Assembly (NCBI GenBank): GCA_039822785.1
Contig: JBCBMO010000003.1
Span: 310,001-374,000 of the forward strand
Length of the DNA stretch: 64,000 nt
Source: Thermohalobaculum sp039822785
Lineage (GTDB): Bacteria > Pseudomonadota > Alphaproteobacteria > Rhodobacterales > Rhodobacteraceae
Reading direction: 5' to 3'
In this document: in pieces, positions 52,071-60,477 of the stretch
How the letters are laid out: each line of letters begins with the position of its first letter
How positions within the stretch are numbered: the first letter of the stretch is position 1
Notes under the pieces: generated by a model
The model's input: only the letters and a program-made list of their open reading frames with translations
What the model was told of the DNA's origin: nothing
Databases searched by the model: none
Position numbers and translations under genes: made by a program

Positions 52071-52415
52071 TCAGTCCCGCGGTGGCTCGGCGCAGAACAG
52101 GTCGTAGACGACCTCCAGCATGGCGCGCGTCCGGGCATCGGCGAGACGGTAGTAGATCGTCTTGCCCTCGCGACGCCCCTCGACCAGGCCTTCGAGCCGC
52201 AGGCGGGCAAGCTGCTGGGACACCGCCGCCTGGCGCTGGGCAAGGAGTTGCTCGAGCTCCGTCACCGAGCGCTCGCCAGAGGCGAGGTGGCACAGGATCA
52301 TCAGCCGCCCCTCATGCGCCAGCGCCTTGAGGAACTCCGTCGCGCGCGTGGCATTGGCCATCATGCGATCGACCTCTTCGTCGCTTAGCGGATCATCCAG
52401 TCGTGGCAGGCCCAT
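52071..52415 (-). CDS. soxR: SoxR, ArsR-family persulfide-responsive repressor
   Basis: 114 residues. An ArsR/SmtB winged helix with SVTELEQLLAQRQAAVSQQL as the recognition region. C42 (MILCHL) and C108 (DLFCAE) correspond to the Cys pair that forms a tetrasulfide bridge in SqrR/BigR/SoxR proteins, so it should release DNA when sulfane sulfur rises. It sits at the head of the sox cluster as in Paracoccus. Probable targets are the divergent soxS/soxV region and its own transcript. Confidence 0.9.
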   Translation of the reverse strand: MGLPRLDDPLSDEEVDRMMANATRATEFLKALAHEGRLMILCHLASGERSVTELEQLLAQRQAAVSQQLARLRLEGLVEGRREGKTIYYRLADARTRAMLEVVYDLFCAEPPRD

Positions 52416-52515
52416 GCGTGCCTTCCCTTGCCCGACCGCCGGGCGCGCCGGCTCGCGCGTCGACGGACCCGGTCACGCCGACATATCCATGAGATACGGC
52501 TGACGGGTGGAAATG

Positions 52516-52947
52516 TCATGATTGCACATCGCACTTTTGCGACGGCCCGGCATCTGACGTGGTTCCCTGTGCTTTCTCGATGTCGTCCAGCATCCGGCCC
52601 AGCAGACCCCAGAAGAAGTCCTCACCCGGGTAGCCCTCGATCCGGCCGACCTCCTGCCCGCCGCAGAGCAGCACGAAGGTCGGCGTATAGCGCGCCGGCC
52701 GCTCCAGCGCGACGCCGGCCGGCAGCGGGGTATGGATGTCATGGCGCACAAGCGGCGCCGCCCGACCCTCGTCCGTGATCGGATAGACGGCGGCGATCTC
52801 CGCGTCCCAGCGTTCGCACCACTCGCACCAGGTCTGCTCGATCATCATCAGCCGCAGCCCGCCCGGCGCCGCCGCCGCGCTGTGTGGCGCCAGGGCAAGG
52901 AGCAGGCTGAAGAGGATGGCGATGAACCGCACTGTCGGTTGGAACAT
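52516..52947 (-). CDS. soxS: SoxS, periplasmic thioredoxin
   Basis: 143 residues with a signal peptide (FIAILFSLLLALAPHSAAAA) and a thioredoxin-like fold. The C41-E-W-C44 active site lies in IEQTWCEWCERWD. SoxS keeps the SoxY swinging-arm cysteine reactive in Paracoccus. It is divergent from soxV, 64 nt away, with a dyad between them. A start 7 codons upstream (MFSTGGS) is also possible. Confidence 0.88.
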   Translation of the reverse strand: MFQPTVRFIAILFSLLLALAPHSAAAAPGGLRLMMIEQTWCEWCERWDAEIAAVYPITDEGRAAPLVRHDIHTPLPAGVALERPARYTPTFVLLCGGQEVGRIEGYPGEDFFWGLLGRMLDDIEKAQGTTSDAGPSQKCDVQS

Positions 52948-52968
52948 TGACCCGCCTGTCGAAAACAC

Positions 52969-52986
52969 ATATCAAAAATCTAATAT
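52969..52986. promoter_or_regulatory. Candidate SoxR operator between soxS and soxV
   Basis: An AT-rich dyad with ATAT ends, ATATCA...TAATAT over 18 bp, lies in the 64-nt divergent gap, which is otherwise strikingly AT-rich for this region. ArsR-type persulfide sensors bind AT-rich dyads with ATAT-like half sites. Assignment is by position and composition. Confidence 0.5.
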
Positions 52987-53011
52987 AAGAATACAGGGAG
53001 GACAACGGCCG

Positions 53012-53746
53012 ATGGGCGATCCGTTCGCAATCGGGTATTTCGGCGCGGCGCTTGCGGGCCTCGCGTCCTTCGCCTCGCCCTGCATCCTGCCGATCGTCCC
53101 CCCCTATCTGTGCTTCCTGGCGGGTGTCAGCCTCGATCAGCTCACCAAGGAAGGACCCGAGAAGGGGAATCGGGGCTGGATCGTCCTGACCGCCACCTTC
53201 TTCGCACTCGGCTTCGGCACCGTCTTCGTCGCCCTCGGCGCCTCGGCCAGCATGGTCGGCCAAGCGATCGCGGCCCATTTCGACGTGCTGCGCTGGATCG
53301 CGGGCGGCGTGATCCTGCTCTTCGGTCTGCACTTTCTCGGCATCTTCCGCATCCCGCTGCTCTATCGGCAGGCGCGCGCCGAGGTCGATCGAAAGCCCGC
53401 CGGCCTGTTCGGTGCCTATCTGGTGGGCCTCGCCTTTGCCTTTGGCTGGACCCCCTGCGTCGGGCCCGTCCTCGCCACCATCCTGTTCACCGCCGGCGGG
53501 CAGGAGACGGCCCTGCAGGGGGCGCTGCTCCTGGGTGCCTATGCCGCCGGTATCGCCGTCCCGTTCATCGGCGCGGCCTTCTTCGCCGGCCCCTTCATGG
53601 CGCTCATGCGCCGGACGCGCCGGTACATGGGCATGGTCGAGCGCGGCATGGGCGCGGCCCTAGTCGTGACCGGCATCCTGTTCATCACAAACTCCGTCAA
53701 CGACATCGCCGCCTGGATGATCCCCTACGTGCCGGCGGCCGGCTGA
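53012..53746 (+). CDS. soxV: SoxV, CcdA-like membrane thiol transporter
   Basis: 244 residues with six TM helices. The redox cysteines are C24 (FASPCILPIVPPYLC) and one in FGWTPCVGP, with an additional C34. CcdA proteins carry electrons from cytosolic thioredoxin to periplasmic thioredoxins; here the partner is SoxW or SoxS. First gene of the plus-strand sox operon, with AGGGAGG upstream. Earlier in-frame starts overlap soxS and are rejected. Confidence 0.9.
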   Translation: MGDPFAIGYFGAALAGLASFASPCILPIVPPYLCFLAGVSLDQLTKEGPEKGNRGWIVLTATFFALGFGTVFVALGASASMVGQAIAAHFDVLRWIAGGVILLFGLHFLGIFRIPLLYRQARAEVDRKPAGLFGAYLVGLAFAFGWTPCVGPVLATILFTAGGQETALQGALLLGAYAAGIAVPFIGAAFFAGPFMALMRRTRRYMGMVERGMGAALVVTGILFITNSVNDIAAWMIPYVPAAG

Positions 53747-53769
53747 GCGCCAACCCAAGAGAGGTCCAC

Positions 53770-54360
53770 ATGCGTCTCGCATCCCTGATCGCCACTGCCA
53801 CGCTCGCGCTCGGCCTGTGGGGTATCGGCGCCGCGCCCGCGACGGCGGAGGAACCCGGTGCCCTGCACTCAAAGCCCTGGTTCGCGCTGACCTTCAAGGA
53901 CGTCCGCGAGGATCTCGAGGAGGCATCGGCCGAGGGCAAGCGCCTTGCCCTCATCGTCGAGCAGTACGGCTGCATCTACTGCCGCAAGCTGCACGACGAG
54001 GTGCTTTCCGACCCCGAGGTCGAGGCCTTCATCACCGAAAACTACATGGTCGTGCAGCTCAACATGTTCGGCGATGAGGAGGTCACCGATCTCGACGGTG
54101 AGACCCTGACCGAGCGTGAGGCGGTCCGCCGCTGGGGGATCGCCTTTACACCCACCATCCTGTTCCTGCCCGAGGTGGCGCCTGAGGAAGCCGCGACGGT
54201 TGCCGAGGCGGCCGTGCAGGTCATGCCTGGCGCCTTCGGCAAGTGGACGACGCTCGACATGTTCCGCTGGGTCAGGATGAAGGGCTACGAGGGCGAGGAG
54301 CATTTCCAGAAGTTCCACGCGCGCGAGATCGCCCGTCTGCGGGCCGAGGGCCGCCTCTAA
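53770..54360 (+). CDS. soxW: SoxW, periplasmic thioredoxin
   Basis: 196 residues. The signal peptide ends near ATAEEPG. The thioredoxin-like domain has C68-x2-C71 in QYGCIYCRKLH and the cis-Pro in FTPTILFL. It takes electrons from SoxV, 23 nt upstream, and reduces Sox thiols. GAGAGG lies 5 nt before the ATG. The following 178-nt gap is AT-richer and probably contains a soxX promoter. Confidence 0.88.
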   Translation: MRLASLIATATLALGLWGIGAAPATAEEPGALHSKPWFALTFKDVREDLEEASAEGKRLALIVEQYGCIYCRKLHDEVLSDPEVEAFITENYMVVQLNMFGDEEVTDLDGETLTEREAVRRWGIAFTPTILFLPEVAPEEAATVAEAAVQVMPGAFGKWTTLDMFRWVRMKGYEGEEHFQKFHAREIARLRAEGRL

Positions 54361-54435
54361 CCCTTTGCTGTATCGAGAGTACTGACGCGGGCCCCGATGC
54401 ATCCTCCACGCTGGAAGATTGCACGACCGAATTAA

Positions 54436-54448
54436 GTTGCAGTGCAAC
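54436..54448. promoter_or_regulatory. Inverted repeat upstream of soxX
   Basis: GTTGCA-G-TGCAAC is an exact 6-bp inverted repeat in the AT-rich gap between soxW and soxX, close to a -10-like TAAAAT at 54455-54460. Candidate regulator site for a second promoter driving soxXYZABCDEF. Confidence 0.4.
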
Positions 54449-54538
54449 ATATGCTAAAATGCGAATTTGTTGTTGCTTTGAATTCTACGAGGTGACACGC
54501 TCTTCCGCAAAACGAGAATGAGTCAGTGGGAGAACGTC

Positions 54539-55000
54539 ATGAAGGGGCTAAGCACCCTCGCCATCGTTTCGATTTGCCTGCCGATCGCTGTTGGGTCAGC
54601 GGCCGATATCGCCCCCGATGACGTGACCATCGTGGAGTATGCGGTCGCCGAGCCGCTGACGGCAGAACCCGGCGATGCCAACCGGGGTCGCGCGGCCTTC
54701 TCGAATCGCAAGCTCGGCAACTGCCTTGCCTGCCACGCCAACACCGATTTCGAGGGCGAGGAGCTTTTCCACGGCGAGGTCGGCCCGGTGTTGGACGGTG
54801 TCGGCAGCCGCTGGTCGGCGGGTGAGCTGCGCGCGATCGTCGTGAACTCCAAGGCGATCTTCGGCGATCACACGATCATGCCGGCCTTCTACCGCACTTC
54901 GGGTCTCAACCGCCCGCTCGATACGTTCGAAGGCCAGACGATCCTGACGGCACAGCAGGTCGAGGATCTGGTCGCCTATCTGACGACGCTGACTGAGTGA
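54539..55000 (+). CDS. soxX: SoxX, monohaem cytochrome c subunit of SoxAX
   Basis: 153 residues with a signal peptide (cleavage near SAADI). Haem c attaches at C62-LAC65-H66 and M114 in TIMPAF is the probable axial ligand. With SoxA it catalyses oxidative coupling of thiosulfate to the SoxY cysteine. GGGAG precedes the ATG. The soxY start follows 29 nt later. Confidence 0.92.
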   Translation: MKGLSTLAIVSICLPIAVGSAADIAPDDVTIVEYAVAEPLTAEPGDANRGRAAFSNRKLGNCLACHANTDFEGEELFHGEVGPVLDGVGSRWSAGELRAIVVNSKAIFGDHTIMPAFYRTSGLNRPLDTFEGQTILTAQQVEDLVAYLTTLTE

Positions 55001-55029
55001 CCCTCACATCGGCACAAGGGGAGGAACCC

Positions 55030-55458
55030 ATGCCATTCACACGACGTGACTTTGGCCTTCTGAGCTTCGGCGCCGCCGCCCTGGCAGCGCTCGGCGCGCC
55101 GCGCGCCTTCGCCATGTCCGATGCCACGCGTGAGGCCATCATGGCCTTCACCGGCGGCGCCGAGCCGGGCGAGGGCGGCATCATCCTCAACACGCCGGAG
55201 ATCGCCGAGAACGGCTCGACCGTGCCGGTGGATGTCTCCTGCGAGGGTGCCACGCGGATCATGCTGCTCGCCGACGGCAACCCCAACCCGGGCGTCGCCA
55301 GCTTCACCTTCGGCAGGCTCTGCCCGTCGCGCTCGGCCGCAACCCGCATCCGCCTGGCCTCGACCCAGGATGTCATCGCGGTCGCCGAGCTCGAAGACGG
55401 CTCGTTCACCATGGTCGCCACCACCGTGAAGGTCACGATCGGCGGCTGCGGCGGCTGA
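55030..55458 (+). CDS. soxY: SoxY, sulfur-carrier subunit
   Basis: 142 residues. The Tat leader is TRRDFGLLSFGAAALAAL, exported with SoxZ bound. The C-terminal swinging arm ends in GGCGG, with C140 carrying the thiosulfate/sulfane conjugate. An immunoglobulin-like beta fold lies between. All other Sox enzymes act on this carrier. GGGGAGGAAC precedes the ATG. Confidence 0.95.
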   Translation: MPFTRRDFGLLSFGAAALAALGAPRAFAMSDATREAIMAFTGGAEPGEGGIILNTPEIAENGSTVPVDVSCEGATRIMLLADGNPNPGVASFTFGRLCPSRSAATRIRLASTQDVIAVAELEDGSFTMVATTVKVTIGGCGG

Positions 55459-55484
55459 CGAAACACAGGACAAGGAGAAAGATC

Positions 55485-55814
55485 ATGGCCAAGGTGCGCC
55501 CGCGCGTCCGCGTCCCCAAGAAAGCGTCGGCCGGCGAAACGATCACGATTAAGACGCTGATCAGCCATCCGATGGAGAGCGGTCAGCGCAAGGATCGCAA
55601 GACCGGGGAGATCGTCCCGCGCAAGATCATCAATCACTTCACGGCAAGCTTTAACGGCGAGGTGGTTTTCGACGCGAGCATCGAGCCCGCCGTCAGCGCG
55701 AACCCCTACTTCAGCTTCGACATGGTCGTCCCGGAGAGCGGCACGGTCGAGTTCAAGTGGGTCGACGACGACGGCTCGGTCTACACCGAGGAAAAGACGA
55801 TCACCGTCGGCTGA
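55485..55814 (+). CDS. soxZ: SoxZ, SoxY partner
   Basis: 109 residues without a signal peptide, as expected for a protein carried out with SoxY. Family motifs: RVRVPKKASAGETITIKTL, HPMESGQRKD and the C-terminal FKWVDDDGSVYTEEK. It forms the SoxYZ heterodimer. AAGGAG precedes the ATG, 26 nt after soxY. Confidence 0.95.
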   Translation: MAKVRPRVRVPKKASAGETITIKTLISHPMESGQRKDRKTGEIVPRKIINHFTASFNGEVVFDASIEPAVSANPYFSFDMVVPESGTVEFKWVDDDGSVYTEEKTITVG

Positions 55815-55873
55815 CCGGCGCCGGGCACCTGCGAGCATCGGCGCCAGCAAGAAAAAGACCTGGGAGGACTGCA

Positions 55874-56716
55874 ATGAAAAAAGCCGCCACGCTGATGGCC
55901 GGCATCGCGATCGTGGCCTCGGCCGCGCTCGCTGGCCCCGGACCCGACGACGACGAACTCGTGATCGACGGCCAGGTCCTCATCACCGAGGTCGAGACGC
56001 CCGACGGCCACCCGCTGGACGTGGTCTACTCCGGGTGGCGCTTCCGCTCGGACGAGACGCAGGCGCTGGAGACCGACGATTTCGAGAACCCCGGCATGGT
56101 CGCCGTCGACTACGGCCTCGAGCTCTGGGAGACGCCCATGGGTGCCTCGAACCAGAGCTGCGCCGATTGCCACGGCGATCCGGACAGTCTCCAGGGGCTG
56201 CGCGCCAACATGCCCAAGTGGAACGAGGCCGCCGGTCAGCCCTGGTCGCTGGAGCATTGGGTCAACTGGTCCATCCAAACCCACGCCGAGGCCGACCCCT
56301 GGAAGTGGGAGAGCGCCGAGATGCTGGCGATGACGGCGCTCATCGGCCTGCAATCGCGGGGCATGCCCATGACCGTCCAGACCGACGGCCCGATGACCCC
56401 GTGGATCGAGAAGGGCAAGGATCTCTACTACACCCGCGTCGGTCAGCTCGATATGGCCTGCAACCAGTGCCACGAGGACAACTACGGCCAGATGATCCGG
56501 GCCGATCACCTGTCCCAGGGGAACATCAACGGCTTCCCGACCTATCGCTTCAAATGGTCGGGCCTTGGGTCGCTGCACCGCCGGTTCTCGGGCTGCATGA
56601 AGAACATCCGGGCGACCCCCTACAAGCGCGGATCGGACGAGTTCGTGGCCCTGGAGGCCTATCTCGCAAGCCGCGGCGCCGGCCTCTCGATCGAGACACC
56701 TGCCGTCCGGAACTGA
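55874..56716 (+). CDS. soxA: SoxA, dihaem cytochrome c subunit of SoxAX
   Basis: 280 residues with a signal peptide (near ALAGPG). Two haem motifs: C96-ADC99-H100 and C196-NQC199-H200. C241 (FSGCMKN) is the cysteine persulfide ligand at the active site. Two haems distinguish it from the single-haem SoxA of some lineages. The 146-nt gap to soxB has short GC dyads but no gene. Confidence 0.95.
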   Translation: MKKAATLMAGIAIVASAALAGPGPDDDELVIDGQVLITEVETPDGHPLDVVYSGWRFRSDETQALETDDFENPGMVAVDYGLELWETPMGASNQSCADCHGDPDSLQGLRANMPKWNEAAGQPWSLEHWVNWSIQTHAEADPWKWESAEMLAMTALIGLQSRGMPMTVQTDGPMTPWIEKGKDLYYTRVGQLDMACNQCHEDNYGQMIRADHLSQGNINGFPTYRFKWSGLGSLHRRFSGCMKNIRATPYKRGSDEFVALEAYLASRGAGLSIETPAVRN

Positions 56717-56862
56717 TCACGGACGGGGATCGCATCGCGGTCCCCGCGCCACCCGCCGCCGCGATCGGCGGTGACCGATAGACCAGACCCGAGGCGCCTG
56801 CCCCGTGGCTGCGCCACCCGGCGCCTGCGCTTTGTTGCAGGTGAACAGCGGAGGATTGCCCG

Positions 56863-58548
56863 ATGATCTCACGCCGCGATTTCCTGCAGGTGGCGCTCGC
56901 CACCTCGGCCCTGACCGGCGCCGGCACCTTGGCGGGACGCGCCCGGGCGCAAGGGCTCACCGAGGATGGCCTGATCGACATGGCGCCGCTCGGCAACGTC
57001 ACGCTGATCCACCTCACCGACCTCCATGCCCAGCTCAAGCCGATCTGGTTCCGTGAGCCCTCCATCAACCTCGGCGTGGGCGAGGCCGCCGGCAAACCGC
57101 CCCACGTCAGCGGCCGGGACTTCCTCCGCCTCTACGACATCGACCCGGGCAGCCCGGGGGCCTATGCGCTGAGTTCCGACGACTATGTGGCGCTGGCGCG
57201 GGAGTATGGCCGCATGGGCGGGCTCGACCGCGTCGCCACCGTCGTGAAGCGCATCCGGGCCGAGCGCCCGGGCGCCATTCTGCTGGATGGTGGTGACACC
57301 TGGCAGGGGTCGCTCACGGCCCTGCGCACGAACGGCCAGGATGTCGTCGACGCCATGAACCTGCTCGCGCCCGAGGCCATGACCAGCCACTGGGAGTTCA
57401 CGCTCGGCATCGACCGCGTCACCGAGATCGTGGACGAGCTACCGTTCCCCTTCCTGGGCGCCAACATCTACGATGCCGAATGGGACGAACCCGCTTACGA
57501 GCCCTATCGGATCATCGAGACGAACGGCACCAGCGTCGCGGTGATAGGCCAAGCCTTCCCCTACATGCCCATCGCCAACCCGTCCTGGATGTTCCCCGGC
57601 CTCAGCTTCGGCATTCGCGAGGAGCGGATGCGCGAGATGGTGCAGGAGGTGCGCGGCCTCGGTGCGGAGGTCGTGGTCGTGCTCAGCCACAACGGCTTCG
57701 ACGTGGATCGCAAGATGGCGGCGCAGGTCCCCGGCATCGACGTCATCCTCTGCGCACACACCCATGACGCGCTGCCCGAGCCCTGGATGGTCGGCAAGAC
57801 GGCGCTGATCGCGAGCGGGTCGAACGGCAAATTCGTGAGCCGGCTGGACCTCGACGTGCGCGACGGGGGGCTCAAGGGCCTGAAGCATCGCCTCATCCCC
57901 GTCTTCTCGGATGTCATCACGCCGGACGCCGAGATGGCGGCGCTCATCGACATCCATCGCGCGCCCTATGAGGCCGAACTCGGCGAGGTCCTCGGCACGA
58001 CCGACAGCCTTCTGTACCGGCGCGGCAACTTCAACGGCACCTGGGACGACCTGATCTGCCAGGCGCTGATCGAGGAGCGCGACGCCGAGATCGCCCTCAG
58101 CCCTGGCTTCCGCTGGGGTACCTCGCTGCTGCCGGGCCAGGAGATCACGCGCGAAGACCTCTTCAACGCGACGGCGATGTCCTACCCGCAGGCCTATCGC
58201 ACGGAAATGACCGGCGAGATGCTGAAACTGATCATGGAGGACGTGGCGGACAACCTGTTCCACCCCGATCCCTACTTCCAGCAAGGCGGCGACATGGTCC
58301 GCGTGGGCGGCATGGGCTACCGCATCGACCCCGGCGCGGCGATGGGCAGCCGTGTGACCAAGATGACCCTGCTCAAGGATGGCAGCCCGGTCGATCCGGA
58401 TCGCGCCTACACCGTTGCCGGCTGGGCCTCCGTCAACGAGGACGTCGAGGGCCCGCCCATCTGGGATGTCGTGGAGGCGCATATCCGCGCCCGCGGCACC
58501 GTCACCGTCGATCCCAACAACGCCGTCCGCGTCGCGGGCAAATCCTGA
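56863..58548 (+). CDS. soxB: SoxB, thiosulfohydrolase
   Basis: 561 residues. The Tat leader is SRRDFLQVALATSALTG. It is a metallophosphoesterase/5'-nucleotidase-like enzyme with dimanganese motifs HLTDLHAQL, LDGGDTWQGS, VLSHNGFDV and LCAHTHDALPEP. It hydrolyses the terminal sulfone of SoxY-bound sulfur to sulfate. Normal length. A ribosome site GGAGG precedes the ATG. It is followed after 14 nt by soxC. Confidence 0.95.
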   Translation: MISRRDFLQVALATSALTGAGTLAGRARAQGLTEDGLIDMAPLGNVTLIHLTDLHAQLKPIWFREPSINLGVGEAAGKPPHVSGRDFLRLYDIDPGSPGAYALSSDDYVALAREYGRMGGLDRVATVVKRIRAERPGAILLDGGDTWQGSLTALRTNGQDVVDAMNLLAPEAMTSHWEFTLGIDRVTEIVDELPFPFLGANIYDAEWDEPAYEPYRIIETNGTSVAVIGQAFPYMPIANPSWMFPGLSFGIREERMREMVQEVRGLGAEVVVVLSHNGFDVDRKMAAQVPGIDVILCAHTHDALPEPWMVGKTALIASGSNGKFVSRLDLDVRDGGLKGLKHRLIPVFSDVITPDAEMAALIDIHRAPYEAELGEVLGTTDSLLYRRGNFNGTWDDLICQALIEERDAEIALSPGFRWGTSLLPGQEITREDLFNATAMSYPQAYRTEMTGEMLKLIMEDVADNLFHPDPYFQQGGDMVRVGGMGYRIDPGAAMGSRVTKMTLLKDGSPVDPDRAYTVAGWASVNEDVEGPPIWDVVEAHIRARGTVTVDPNNAVRVAGKS

Positions 58549-58562
58549 GCGGGAGGAGCACC

Positions 58563-59828
58563 ATGCCCGATCACACTCACAACCGGCGCGCCTTCCTAAG
58601 GGGCGGGATGCTCGCGGCCTCCGGCGCCGCACTCGCCACCGGTGCCCGCGCCGGTGCCGGAGAGGCGGTGATCACCGATCTCAACGAGCAGCCCTGGACA
58701 CAGTTCCCCGGCGCCGGTGTGGACGAGGCGCCCTACGGCAGCCCTTCCTCGTTCGAGGCGCATGTGGTGCGGCGGAACGTGCCGTGGCTCACGGCGGACC
58801 CCATCTCCTCGGTCAACTTCACGCCGCTGCACGAGTTAGAGGGCGTGATAACGCCGAACGGTCTCTGCTTCGAGCGCCATCACGGCGGCGTCGCCGAGAT
58901 CGATCCCAGCGCCTGGCGTCTGATGATCAACGGCCTGGTCGAGCGGGAGATGGTCTTCACCCTCGCCGACCTCGCCCGCTTCCCGCGCGTGAACAAGGCG
59001 TACTTCCTGGAGTGTGCCGCCAACAGCGGGATGGAGTGGCGCGGCGCGCAATTGAACGGCGTTCAATACACCCACGGCATGATCCACAACGTGGTCTACA
59101 CCGGCGTCCGCCTCTCCGACATCCTGTCGGAGTGCGGCCTCAAGGGCAGCGCGGCCTGGTTGCTGCCCGAGGGCGGCGATGCTGCGGGCATGACCCGGTC
59201 GGTCCCGCTCGAGAAGGCGCTCGATGACTGCCTGATCGCCACGCATATGAACGGCGAGCGGCTGCGCCCCGAACAGGGCTACCCGGCCCGCCTGGTCGTG
59301 CCGGGCTGGGAAGGCAACATGTGGGTCAAGTGGATCCGCCGGATCGAGGTGGGCGACAAGCCCTGGCACCACCGCGAAGAGACCTCGAAATACACCGACC
59401 TGATGGCCGATGGCAAAGCCCGCCGCTTCACCTGGGAGATGGACGTGAAGTCCGTCATCACCAATCCCAGCCCTCAGGCGCCGATTACCCATGGCCGCGG
59501 TCACACGATCCTGTCGGGGATCGCCTGGTCGGGCCGCGGCACCATCGCCGAGGTCCATGTCACCACCGACGGCGGGATGAACTGGCAGCGCGCGCGCCTG
59601 GACGGGCCGTCCTGGGACAAGTCCATGCACCGCTTCTACTACGAGTTCGACTGGGACGGCTCGCCGCTGCTCCTGCAGTCGCGGGCCATCGACAGCACCG
59701 GTGCCGTCCAGCCCACGAAGGATCAGCTGCGCAAGGTGCGCGGCGTGAACTCGATCTACCACAACAACGGCATCCAGACCTGGGCCGTGGATACCGACGG
59801 GAGGGCCGAGAATGTCGAGATTTCCTAA
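58563..59828 (+). CDS. soxC: SoxC, molybdenum sulfane dehydrogenase subunit
   Basis: 421 residues. Tat leader NRRAFLRGGMLAASGAAL. It has a sulfite oxidase-type Mo-molybdopterin domain with Mo ligand C151 in YFLECAANSG and a C-terminal dimerisation domain. With SoxD it oxidises the SoxY-bound sulfane sulfur, so thiosulfate should go fully to sulfate without sulfur globules. The end overlaps the soxD start by 17 nt. Confidence 0.94.
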   Translation: MPDHTHNRRAFLRGGMLAASGAALATGARAGAGEAVITDLNEQPWTQFPGAGVDEAPYGSPSSFEAHVVRRNVPWLTADPISSVNFTPLHELEGVITPNGLCFERHHGGVAEIDPSAWRLMINGLVEREMVFTLADLARFPRVNKAYFLECAANSGMEWRGAQLNGVQYTHGMIHNVVYTGVRLSDILSECGLKGSAAWLLPEGGDAAGMTRSVPLEKALDDCLIATHMNGERLRPEQGYPARLVVPGWEGNMWVKWIRRIEVGDKPWHHREETSKYTDLMADGKARRFTWEMDVKSVITNPSPQAPITHGRGHTILSGIAWSGRGTIAEVHVTTDGGMNWQRARLDGPSWDKSMHRFYYEFDWDGSPLLLQSRAIDSTGAVQPTKDQLRKVRGVNSIYHNNGIQTWAVDTDGRAENVEIS

Positions 59829-60477
59829 GACGGCCAGCCTCGCCGCCCTGGTGGCGGTCATGGCCAGCCCAGTTCTCGCCGATGGCTTCGGTCTTGGCCG
59901 GCAGGCCACGCCAGCGGAGGTGGCAGCCTGGGACATCGACGTTCGGCCCGACGGTCAGGGCCTGCCGGCGGGCTCTGGCGATGTGCTGACGGGAGAGGAG
60001 CTTTTCGTCGAGCAATGCGCCGCGTGCCATGGGGACTTCGGGGAGGGGGTCGACCGCTGGCCGGTCCTGGCGGGGGGTCAGGATACCCTGGTCATGGACC
60101 GGCCAGTGAAGACGATCGGTTCCTACTGGCCCTATCTCTCCACCGTCTATGACTACGTGAACCGGGCCATGCCGTTTGGCTATGCCCAGTCGCTGACGCC
60201 GGACGATGTCTACGCGATCACCGCCTACCTGCTCTATGTGAACGACGTGGTGGAGGATGAAGAGTTCGTCCTGTCGAACGAGAACTTCACCGAGGTTCGC
60301 CTGCCGAACGAACAGGCCTTCACCCAGGATGTACGCCCGGACACGCCGACGCTGGCGGACGCCGCGCCCTGCATGAGCGACTGCAAGCCCGCCGTCGAGA
60401 TCACCATGCGCGCGATGATCCTGGACGTAACCCCCGACAGCGAGGATGGAGCGCAGAGTGGCCTGTCGGTCGAATGA
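59812..60477 (+). CDS. soxD: SoxD, cytochrome c subunit with a single haem motif
   Basis: 221 residues with a signal peptide (near VLADGF). One haem site, C69-AAC72-H73; the rest follows the SoxD N-terminal domain (TIGSYWPYLSTVYDYVNRAM, PFGYAQSLTPDDVYAITAYL). It ends after CMSDCKPAVEIT and ILDVTP, where Paracoccus-type SoxD continues into a second c-type domain with a second haem. It is therefore a short SoxD. The following gene overlaps by 32 nt and begins with its own signal peptide. Confidence 0.88.
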   Translation: MSRFPKTASLAALVAVMASPVLADGFGLGRQATPAEVAAWDIDVRPDGQGLPAGSGDVLTGEELFVEQCAACHGDFGEGVDRWPVLAGGQDTLVMDRPVKTIGSYWPYLSTVYDYVNRAMPFGYAQSLTPDDVYAITAYLLYVNDVVEDEEFVLSNENFTEVRLPNEQAFTQDVRPDTPTLADAAPCMSDCKPAVEITMRAMILDVTPDSEDGAQSGLSVE

